From an uncultured Ruminococcus sp. (GTDB lineage Bacteria > Bacillota > Clostridia > Oscillospirales > Ruminococcaceae), in NCBI GenBank assembly GCA_900540005.1, contig UQEM01000146.1, forward strand, positions 1-6,035: DNA of 6,035 nt, given 5' to 3'. The translations under genes were made by a program, and so were the position numbers. The notes beneath the pieces are model-generated. The model was not told the DNA's origin. It ran no database searches and saw nothing but the letters and a program-made list of their open reading frames with translations. Below are positions 1 through 5,998 of the stretch, in pieces. Each line of letters opens with the position of its first letter. Position 1 is the first letter of the stretch.

Positions 1-35
1 ATATACAACTATTATTTCACCATATATATAAAAAC

Positions 36-42
36 AAAGGAG
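36..42 (+). promoter_or_regulatory. Ribosome binding site of the radical SAM gene
   Basis: AAAGGAG lies 7 nt before the ATG at 50 and fixes that start. The rest of the 49-nt leader is AT-rich (a run of TA steps around 22-30) and I see no convincing -35/-10 pair in it, so the promoter and possibly a precursor-peptide gene lie beyond the left edge. Confidence 0.85.
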
Positions 43-49
43 CGTAGAA

Positions 50-1504
50 ATGGACGGAAAAACGGGGTTTTATTTTAAAACTGATTCCGGTAATGATTAT
101 TTCTATAATGACAATGACGGAACAGTTTCGCTTGAAGAAAATATCAGCGGCGAAACGTTTGTATTCGGCAGAGAAAATGAAGAGCTCATCCCTTTTAATG
201 CGTATAATGACATGATCTCAGATTTTCTCCGATATAACGGATTCAGCCAGATGCTTCTAGTAGTTACAGAAAAATGCAATCTCAGATGTAAATACTGTAT
301 CTACTCAGGAAACTACGATAATCAGCGTGAACACGGAATGCAGGTAATGAGCTTTGAAATTGCAAAAAAGGCTATCGACAGGTTTTACGAAACACAGATG
401 GAAGCAATTGCAAACAATGTACTTCATATACCGCTTCTCGGCTTCTATGGTGGCGAGCCGCTTATTAATTTTCCGCTTATCAAGGAATGCGTAGCCTACG
501 CAAGAGAGCTTTTCAAGGATAACATTACATTCCTTGTAACGACAAATGGTACTATTATGAATGAGGAAATCGCTGATTTCCTTATTACAAATAAATTCGC
601 ACTTTCAATTTCACTCAATGGTGACGAAAAGGAAAACGACCGTTTGAGAGTTTTTGAAAACAGCAAGGGTACCTTTACTTCAATTATGAAAAGCGTTCAG
701 CTTCTCAGAGAAAGAGACCGTGACTACTTCAGCAAAAATGTTACCTTCATCGGATGCTATGACTGGAAAAGCGATCTTGATGCAGTCAACAATTTCTGCA
801 AGAGCAATGAGTACGATATACCTGAGTTAGTAAGACTTACTCTTGTTTCTGATTATTTTACAGACTGGTATACAAAGTTTACACCGGAAGAGAAGAAGAG
901 CTTCTTCGATAAAAAAGTGGAAATCGGAGCTTCACTTGCTGACAAGCTTGCAAACGATGAGCCGATTGAACCGATTGAACGCCTTCTTTATACAGGTGCA
1001 TTTACCGAGGTTCTCAACAGATGCGTAAACATACCGATGAAAAACTATCATCCTTCATTCATGCCTTACAGCGGCTCATGCATACCGGGAACAAAGATAT
1101 GTGTTCTTCCGAACGGAACAGTTCATTGCTGTGAGAAAATTAATAACACAAGACCTATCGGAAATGTTTATGAGGGACTTGATATTCAGGCAATAAATGA
1201 TATGCTCAGAGATTATTACGAGACAATGTCACCGATATGTTCAAAATGTCCCGTAAAGAGACTTTGTCCTATCTGCTTCACAGCCTGTCTCGGTGACGAC
1301 GGAAAGTTTACACGAAGCCAGATCGGCGACTGTAAAAATGTCCATGAATCGGTACGCAACAAGTTTACATATGTTTATAATCTGCTTGAAAAGGGTGTGC
1401 GAGCTGATAAGCTTCTCAGTCTGAACGCTGACAGATCAGCAAAAAAGAATGAAGTTCCGGAAAGGAGACTGTTTCAGTATGAAGAAATACATGATATTAA
1501 ATAA
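50..1504 (+). CDS. Radical SAM/SPASM peptide maturase
   Basis: This 484-residue enzyme probably modifies a ribosomally made peptide in the cytoplasm using S-adenosylmethionine and iron-sulfur clusters. Seen: the radical SAM CX3CX2C motif (C76, C80, C83, in KCNLRCKYC), which holds the 4Fe-4S cluster that cleaves SAM; the GGEP SAM-binding motif at 134-137; and an SLNGDEKENDRLR segment near 188-200 typical of the SPASM-linked group. A C-terminal SPASM domain carries C344, C351, C360, C361, then CX2CX5CX2CX3C (C397, C400, C406, C409, C413) and C428, enough for auxiliary clusters. The first ~65 residues form a small N-terminal domain, possibly for peptide recognition. The start has a strong ribosome binding site. 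The gene overlaps the next one by 26 nt. The overall plan resembles the clostridial Cys-rich peptide maturases (CcpM-like), but thioether formation or another chemistry cannot be decided from this sequence. The family call is firm; the substrate is unknown. Confidence 0.9.
   Translation: MDGKTGFYFKTDSGNDYFYNDNDGTVSLEENISGETFVFGRENEELIPFNAYNDMISDFLRYNGFSQMLLVVTEKCNLRCKYCIYSGNYDNQREHGMQVMSFEIAKKAIDRFYETQMEAIANNVLHIPLLGFYGGEPLINFPLIKECVAYARELFKDNITFLVTTNGTIMNEEIADFLITNKFALSISLNGDEKENDRLRVFENSKGTFTSIMKSVQLLRERDRDYFSKNVTFIGCYDWKSDLDAVNNFCKSNEYDIPELVRLTLVSDYFTDWYTKFTPEEKKSFFDKKVEIGASLADKLANDEPIEPIERLLYTGAFTEVLNRCVNIPMKNYHPSFMPYSGSCIPGTKICVLPNGTVHCCEKINNTRPIGNVYEGLDIQAINDMLRDYYETMSPICSKCPVKRLCPICFTACLGDDGKFTRSQIGDCKNVHESVRNKFTYVYNLLEKGVRADKLLSLNADRSAKKNEVPERRLFQYEEIHDIK
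962..979 (+). repeat. Two tandem copies of a 9-bp unit inside the maturase gene
   Basis: CCGATTGAA occurs twice in direct succession, encoding PIE-PIE at residues 305-310 of the radical SAM protein, in the linker between the radical SAM core and the SPASM domain. The unit is a multiple of three, so copy-number change would keep the frame. It is probably a minor in-frame duplication without function of its own. Confidence 0.6.
1461..1468 (+). promoter_or_regulatory. Ribosome binding site that sets the start of the pseudo-radical-SAM gene
   Basis: AAAGGAGA sits inside the 3' end of the maturase gene, about 10 nt before the ATG at 1479. The reading frame is open further upstream to an ATG at 1449, but no purine-rich site precedes that codon, and the ATG at 1491 is too far from this one. 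The start at 1479 is therefore preferred, and the overlap suggests translational coupling to the maturase. Confidence 0.8.
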
Positions 1505-2711
1505 ATTCTACACTCCTGAGTATGGTGAATACGATATAACGCTCATCAACTTTGAAAAAGAAAATTACTTTTCTTTGAGTGGCAGCAAGTGCAGCACCCT
1601 CAAATCATGGCTTAAAGGCGGCTGTATAGATACCGATTCGCTTACAACGGAAGAGGCTGCGCTTTACAGCTTCCTTAAGGAAAACAATATTGCTGAGTTT
1701 GAGGATAAATTCTACGTTTCTGAAAGCTTCGATGTTGGTAAGAAGCTTGTATTGTACAACGAGAAGAAATGTCCGCTCAACCGTGTTTTCCTTCAGCTTG
1801 AAAACGAAAACGAAGAGAACAGATTCGGTAGCATTACTTCTCCCTGCTGGGTTTGTTGCAACAATAATGCGGTAAATGTATCCGACGAAAAGCGTTACAC
1901 AAGACTTATTGAAGAGCTTGCTGCAAATAGAGTACATCAGGTGGTTCTGTACGGCGGCGATGTTCTCGGAAATCCGTCAGCAGGAGTTTTCATGAAAACT
2001 GCCGATGAATCATATATTCAGCTTTGCATAATTGCAGATGAAAACGGCATAACCGAAGAAAATGCAAAGCTTGCGGCAGAATATGATACAACTCTCATAG
2101 TTACTGTGGACTGCAGAAGCAACGTTGATACAGAGCGTATCAATGCTCTTACAGAGAGACTTAACGGATATAATGTTTCATTCAAATATTCTGTTGTGAT
2201 AAGCAGTGAAACAGCTTCTGCATACAAGGCAGCTGAGGAGAAAATCATTTCAGCCGGTGCAGAAATCGTGAATGCAAGCTATGTGATGGAGGACAACATA
2301 TCAGAAACTGAGCTTTCAGAGATATGCCTTCTTAACACAATAAATCTCAACGAATATAAGATATATTCCACTATGAATACCTGTATGGCAGGAACTCTTG
2401 CAATCAATTCAGAGCTTAACCTCATGCCGTGTCCGGGAATCAGAAATATGCCTCTCGGACAGCTCAGATATGAAAACGATGAGTTTACATTTGTAAAGGC
2501 TGACGCTGAATACAGACTTGCTGATTTTTGGCTGAGCGGAAAGAAATTCCTCAAGGAATGCTCGAAATGTTCAAGAAGAAATCTCTGTATGGACTGCCGT
2601 GCCGCTGAGAGATACTATCAGACAGCTGATACAGGCAGATTTGCAAAGAGAGAATGCTTATACATGAAAAACTGTCGTGATTCTTATAAAAAGACTGTAA
2701 AAGAAGTCTGA
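1479..2711 (+). CDS. SPASM-domain protein with degenerate radical SAM region (pseudo-radical-SAM maturation partner)
   Basis: This 410-residue protein probably assists the preceding maturase rather than acting as a standard radical SAM enzyme. Where the cluster-binding CX3CX2C motif is expected it has PCWVCCNNN (C123, C126, C127), so the third cysteine is missing. A vestige of the GGEP motif survives as YGGDVLGNP around 158-166. The C-terminal part keeps a SPASM-like pattern: C302, C318, then CX2CX5CX2C (C361, C364, C370, C373) and C393, C399. That block (CSKC....LC..C) closely echoes the one in the upstream maturase (residues 397-409), suggesting common ancestry. Residues ~15-80, a beta-rich stretch followed by helices, could be a PqqD-like peptide-recognition fold, but this is speculative. 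Pseudo-radical-SAM SPASM proteins are known in other RiPP systems, and clostridial Cys-rich peptide loci carry a companion maturation protein of about this size. Its own activity is unknown. It overlaps the maturase by 26 nt and is followed 10 nt later by the exporter. Confidence 0.75.
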   Translation: MKKYMILNKFYTPEYGEYDITLINFEKENYFSLSGSKCSTLKSWLKGGCIDTDSLTTEEAALYSFLKENNIAEFEDKFYVSESFDVGKKLVLYNEKKCPLNRVFLQLENENEENRFGSITSPCWVCCNNNAVNVSDEKRYTRLIEELAANRVHQVVLYGGDVLGNPSAGVFMKTADESYIQLCIIADENGITEENAKLAAEYDTTLIVTVDCRSNVDTERINALTERLNGYNVSFKYSVVISSETASAYKAAEEKIISAGAEIVNASYVMEDNISETELSEICLLNTINLNEYKIYSTMNTCMAGTLAINSELNLMPCPGIRNMPLGQLRYENDEFTFVKADAEYRLADFWLSGKKFLKECSKCSRRNLCMDCRAAERYYQTADTGRFAKRECLYMKNCRDSYKKTVKEV

Positions 2712-2713
2712 GG
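2710..2713 (+). promoter_or_regulatory. Ribosome binding site of the ABC exporter, overlapping the upstream stop codon
   Basis: GAGG, followed by an A-rich stretch, shares bases with the TGA stop (2709-2711) of the pseudo-radical-SAM gene and lies 8 nt before the ATG at 2722. The tight packing points to one transcript and coupled translation. Confidence 0.7.
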
Positions 2714-2721
2714 AAAAAGAA

Positions 2722-4383
2722 ATGAATAGTAAACGAACTTCTCAGAAGAGGATTATCAGTGGTCAGCTGAAGAAAATGGTGCCGCAGGGAATACTTCTTC
2801 TGATAATAAGTGCAGTAATATGTGTACTTGAGCTTCTAGCTCCTTATTTTGACAAGCTTGCGGTAAATGATGGACTTGCCGGCGGCAACAAGCATCTTTT
2901 CATAAAATTTCTGATTGCAGGATTCCTGGTGACAGTAGCCGGCAAGCTTGTATCGTATATCAATACAGCTCTGTTCAATATGTTTTCAGGCAAGGCTATG
3001 CGGAATATCAAGTCTGAGGTTTTCAGACGGCTTACAAATCTTCCGGCTTATATATTCAGCAGCAATCCGAGCGGATATGTTCAGGCGAGAATGGAAGAAA
3101 CCGATGCTGTTTCAGGAATATTCTCGCCCGTTGTTTTCAAGATAGCAACTTCATCGGTTACTATGATAGGAGCACTTATTTATCTTTTCAGGCTTGATCT
3201 CATGATTTTCGGTATAACGCTTGTATCCGTACCGATAATATTCATTATATGCCAGTGCTTTTCAAAAAGGATCTCAAAGCTTTCCGAAAACATAAACGAA
3301 TCACAGGCTGAGCTTTCAGGAGAAATGCAGGAGTACATTCAGGGTGCTTCTGAGATAAAGCAGCTCAATCTTGAAAAAGGCGTTTCCGAGAAAGTAGATA
3401 AGCATCTTGATGATATCGTGAACGGCTCTATCAAAAGAAGCAACAGAATCGAGTCAGGAACAGTTCAGGCAACAGCAGTATGCACATTTATTCAGCTTAT
3501 CATTATCATGGTCGTCGGAATGCGTATAATGGACAGCACCATGAGCATGGGTGATTATGTTTCGGTAGCAAGATATATTTCATATGTATTTACACCGATA
3601 GTGCTGTTTTCAACATACTTTCTTACTCTTCAGGAGGCTGTAGTTGCAGGACGAAGAATCGAGAACTTCTTCAGTACTTCTGAGGATAAGAACGAGGATG
3701 GAAAGTGCATAACGCATATCAACAAGATCGAGCTCAGGAACATAAGCTACAGATATAATGAAAATGCAGACTATGTTTTTGAGAATGCGGATATCGTGAT
3801 AGACTCAAAGGATAAGATGTGCATATACGGCGAAAACGGCTCAGGAAAAACTACGCTTATAAAGCTTATAACAGGACTTATCAATCCTACAGGCGGAGAA
3901 ATATATATAAACAATATTCCGCTTAAAGAGATAAATATTACATCTGTGAGAAAACGCATAGGTGTTGTTTCACAGAATTCATATATATTTTCAGGTAGTT
4001 TGATAGAAAATATTGCATCATCATCTGAGGAGCTTGTTTTATGGAGCAGTATCTGTGATAATGAGGTTTTCAGCGGAATCGACTGGAAAAGGGGAATCGT
4101 TATAGAAAACGGAAAAAACCTTTCAAGCGGTCAGAAACAGAAAATTGCACTTGCAAGAATGCTTGTAAAGAATCCCGATGTCATAGTGATTGACGAGGGA
4201 ATCACCAATCTTGACGCTGAATCAAAGGAGATAATCCTGAAAGCAGCCGATACGCTCTTCAAGGACAAAATCTGTATATTTGTTTCACATTCGGATGATT
4301 TTTCTGCAATATCAAAAAGAAAGCTTATTATAAAGAACAAAAAACTGATGAACTGCTATGGCAGTTTGAAACGGTTCCGGTAA
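2722..4383 (+). CDS. Fused membrane/ATPase ABC exporter, probably for the modified peptide
   Basis: This 553-residue half-transporter should dimerise in the cytoplasmic membrane and export a substrate, most likely the peptide matured by the two preceding proteins. Membrane segments are visible near 23-41, 59-80, 136-156, 160-180, 248-270 and 284-306, the usual six. The ATPase domain begins near 335: Walker A GENGSGKT (370-377), Q-loop glutamine 418, signature LSSGQ (467-471), Walker B VIVIDE (487-492) with the catalytic glutamate, D-loop near 496-498 and switch histidine 523. The core residues suggest an active ATPase. The signature is LSSGQ rather than the common LSGGQ. The stretch from Q-loop to signature is about 49 residues, a little shorter than I recall for typical exporters, so the helical subdomain may be trimmed. 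There is no N-terminal cysteine peptidase (C39) domain: the first membrane segment starts around residue 23, so this protein cannot itself cleave a leader peptide. Substrate assignment rests on context only. Confidence 0.9.
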   Translation: MNSKRTSQKRIISGQLKKMVPQGILLLIISAVICVLELLAPYFDKLAVNDGLAGGNKHLFIKFLIAGFLVTVAGKLVSYINTALFNMFSGKAMRNIKSEVFRRLTNLPAYIFSSNPSGYVQARMEETDAVSGIFSPVVFKIATSSVTMIGALIYLFRLDLMIFGITLVSVPIIFIICQCFSKRISKLSENINESQAELSGEMQEYIQGASEIKQLNLEKGVSEKVDKHLDDIVNGSIKRSNRIESGTVQATAVCTFIQLIIIMVVGMRIMDSTMSMGDYVSVARYISYVFTPIVLFSTYFLTLQEAVVAGRRIENFFSTSEDKNEDGKCITHINKIELRNISYRYNENADYVFENADIVIDSKDKMCIYGENGSGKTTLIKLITGLINPTGGEIYINNIPLKEINITSVRKRIGVVSQNSYIFSGSLIENIASSSEELVLWSSICDNEVFSGIDWKRGIVIENGKNLSSGQKQKIALARMLVKNPDVIVIDEGITNLDAESKEIILKAADTLFKDKICIFVSHSDDFSAISKRKLIIKNKKLMNCYGSLKRFR

Positions 4384-4435
4384 GGGACAGCATAAGACAA
4401 CTGTAAAAATTAATTATTGACAAGGAGTGTAATTT
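4384..4435 (+). other. 52-nt spacer within the operon
   Basis: This is the largest gap between genes in the window. It contains AAGGAG at 4422-4427, the ribosome binding site for the small GTG-started gene. ACAG (4387-4390) and CTGT (4401-4404) could form only a 4-bp stem with no T-tract after it, so no terminator is supported and transcription probably continues. Confidence 0.6.
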
Positions 4436-4600
4436 GTGAATACTAAGGATATTATACTTGTAGCCGTTGGAGCTCTTCTGCTTGTTATAGCCCTGTTTTC
4501 CAAAAAAGACAAGGAGGGCGAGGTCAAGAAAATCGGCGGACTTGGTCTTGTAACTCTAGTTGTGCTTTTAGCCGTCGTTGCTGCGGGATACTTTCTGTAA
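4436..4600 (+). CDS. 54-residue protein with two membrane helices
   Basis: A short gene opened by GTG, with AAGGAG (4422-4427) 8 nt upstream, and ending 20 nt before the next gene. The product has a hydrophobic segment at residues 5-21, a charged loop SKKDKEGEVKK (22-32), and a second hydrophobic segment at 33-54 that runs to the C-terminus. The lysine-rich loop predicts a helical hairpin with both ends outside and the loop in the cytoplasm. It has no cysteine and no evident leader/core division, so it does not look like the substrate of the radical SAM enzyme. I do not recognise a family. Its position directly ahead of an ABC-2 ATPase and permease suggests a small accessory or immunity subunit of that transporter; a hydrophobic peptide product is a less likely alternative. 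The good ribosome binding site, clean spacing and strongly non-random hydrophobic pattern support its being real. Confidence 0.75.
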   Translation: MNTKDIILVAVGALLLVIALFSKKDKEGEVKKIGGLGLVTLVVLLAVVAAGYFL

Positions 4601-4606
4601 ATGATT

Positions 4607-4612
4607 GGAGGG
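4607..4612 (+). promoter_or_regulatory. Ribosome binding site of the ABC ATPase gene
   Basis: GGAGGG lies 8 nt before the ATG at 4621. Another ATG at 4614 is out of frame and only 1 nt from this site, so it is not a usable start. Confidence 0.85.
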
Positions 4613-4620
4613 AATGAGTT

Positions 4621-5526
4621 ATGTTAAAAGTAAAAAATCTTGACCTTTCATACAAGAAGGATGAGCAGATACTTCATAACGTAAGCTTGAATGTGAATCC
4701 TGGAGAAATAGTTGGTCTGATCGGCATGAACGGAGCAGGAAAAAGCACCCTCATGCGAGCTGTATCAGGCGTTATCCCTTATCAGTCCGGAAGCATAACA
4801 GTTAACGGAAAAGATATAAAAAAGCTCACAGCTCAGCAGAGACGTGAGATATCGTTCCTTAATGCTGCGCATAATCTCTACAGCGATATGACTGTAAGAG
4901 ATAACATGAACATTATGAGAAAATTCTACAAAGCTGATGAAAAGAGCGTTCAGATAGCTGTAAAGCTGCTGAAATGTTCAGATATGCTCGACAAGAAGAC
5001 GAGTGTACTTTCATCAGGTATGCGTCAGAGAGCTTCAATTGCAACATCTACACTCGGTTCATTCAGACTTCTTCTTCTGGATGAGCCGACAAATGCACTT
5101 GATATAGAAACAAAGAAATATATTCTCGATTATATACATTATCTTTCTTCAGAGCAGAATGGTATCCTTATTACCTCGCACAATATCAAGGATATTGAGG
5201 AACTTTGTGACAGAATATACGTTTTAAGGCACGGAAAAATTGTCAAAGAGGCTACAATCGAAAGCATTCTACGTGAATCTGCCAAGAAAAACCATAAGTG
5301 GAGCATATCTATTCCCAAGACAGCTCAATGCAGAACAATCGTTGAAGCTTACGGAAAATCCGAATACTCGATTGAAACGACTGAGCATTCTGTAAATATC
5401 ATAGCTGATGAAAAAATCAAGCAGGATATTCTGAGGAAGCTCGTTCTTGACAATATTGAGATCATATCTGTAAACAGTCTTGTTGATAATCTTGAGGATG
5501 CTGTCCTTGAGATTATTGGCGACTGA
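4621..5526 (+). CDS. ABC transporter ATP-binding subunit, CcmA/NatA (ABC-2 export) type
   Basis: This 301-residue cytoplasmic ATPase should power the membrane permease encoded just downstream. Seen: Walker A GMNGAGKS (35-42), signature LSSGM (130-134), Walker B LLLLDE (150-155) followed by the PTNALD D-loop, and switch histidine 187 in ITSHN. A C-terminal extension of ~90 residues (from about 210) ends in LEDAVLEIIGD, a tail typical of ATPases that pair with ABC-2 permeases. The Q-loop is unusual: where relatives have a glutamine or glutamate after GYLP or similar, this one reads SFLNAAHNLYSDMT (78-91), so the usual residue appears to be replaced. The ATPase core is otherwise intact. Drug, lantibiotic and bacteriocin immunity systems use this architecture, so a self-protection role fits the context, but export of another compound is equally possible. 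It is separated from the 54-residue gene by 20 nt and from the permease gene by 18 nt. Confidence 0.92.
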   Translation: MLKVKNLDLSYKKDEQILHNVSLNVNPGEIVGLIGMNGAGKSTLMRAVSGVIPYQSGSITVNGKDIKKLTAQQRREISFLNAAHNLYSDMTVRDNMNIMRKFYKADEKSVQIAVKLLKCSDMLDKKTSVLSSGMRQRASIATSTLGSFRLLLLDEPTNALDIETKKYILDYIHYLSSEQNGILITSHNIKDIEELCDRIYVLRHGKIVKEATIESILRESAKKNHKWSISIPKTAQCRTIVEAYGKSEYSIETTEHSVNIIADEKIKQDILRKLVLDNIEIISVNSLVDNLEDAVLEIIGD

Positions 5527-5531
5527 TTCTG

Positions 5532-5537
5532 AAAGGA
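5532..5537 (+). promoter_or_regulatory. Ribosome binding site of the ABC-2 permease gene
   Basis: AAAGGA lies 7 nt before the ATG at 5545, within an 18-nt gap after the ATPase gene, supporting the chosen start of the truncated permease. Confidence 0.8.
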
Positions 5538-5544
5538 TACGGCT

Positions 5545-5998
5545 ATGCTATATAAAGAGCTTACTTTCTTAAAAAATGATATCAAACGATACCTGCTTGT
5601 GCTTGTCTTGCTTGCAGTTGTGATCGGCTATTTTATCTACAAAAAAATTGATATTACAATACTGATGTTTCTGAGCTTTTCTCTTCCAGGACTTCTTGTT
5701 TCATTGCAGACGGTTCAGAATTCCGTTATGCAGGAAAAAAACAACGGTATGTTTGAAAAGCTTCTGACAGTTCATCCTCTCAACAGGATATTGCTCCTCA
5801 AAGCAATGGTTTCGTTCATAGCAAGCGTTATCGTAACCCTTATCTGCAGCGGAGCAGTAGGAATCTTCATCAATATCAACGATACAATAGTAATTGATTC
5901 ATCAGTATTTATCTGCGAGCTTGCAATAGCTCTTTGTGCTGATTGGACCATGTCTGTACTGCTTGTGATACTGTATATGTATCTCAATCAGGTTATAG
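5545..5998 (+). CDS. ABC-2-type transporter permease, 3'-truncated
   Basis: Only the first 151 residues are genuine; the gene is interrupted by adapter sequence from 5999, and the rest is missing. The product is a membrane protein that should form the channel for the ATPase encoded just upstream. Hydrophobic segments occur near residues 17-33, 39-56, 86-110 and 119-151 (the last probably two helices). Between the second and third lies MQEKNNGMFEKLLTVHP (62-78), matching the E-x-x-x-G coupling-helix pattern of ABC-2 permeases, where the permease contacts its ATPase. The N-terminus is short and cytoplasmic. Families of this type usually have six membrane segments and 200-260 residues, so roughly a third or more is absent. 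The open frame continues into the adapter as SYTHLTLPTN, which is artefactual and must be dropped. No recognised substrate; immunity or export by context. Confidence 0.85.

Noticed and set aside
20..30. TA-rich run before the first gene as a -10 box
   Set aside because: No matching -35 can be placed within the available upstream bases, and AT-rich leaders are common before ribosome binding sites in such genomes.
1449..1478. Earlier ATG at 1449 as start of the pseudo-radical-SAM gene
   Set aside because: No ribosome binding site precedes it, whereas AAAGGAGA is well placed for the ATG at 1479.
1605..2554. Minus-strand open frames of 76-110 codons within the pseudo-radical-SAM gene
   Set aside because: They lie wholly inside a well-supported plus-strand gene with clear domain motifs and show no recognisable family signature; they are shadows.
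4384..4410. Possible terminator hairpin after the exporter gene
   Set aside because: The only pairing is a 4-bp ACAG/CTGT stem with a 10-nt loop and no following T-run.
4417..4422. Perfect TTGACA that could be a -35 promoter element before the 54-residue gene
   Set aside because: No acceptable -10 box lies 16-18 nt downstream (ATACTA/TACTAA are poor, and TATTAT at 4450 is about 27 nt away), and the element overlaps the ribosome binding site. A promoter here is not supported.
4436..4600. The 54-residue protein as the RiPP precursor
   Set aside because: It has no cysteines, no leader/core layout, two long hydrophobic helices, and lies after the exporter rather than beside the maturase.
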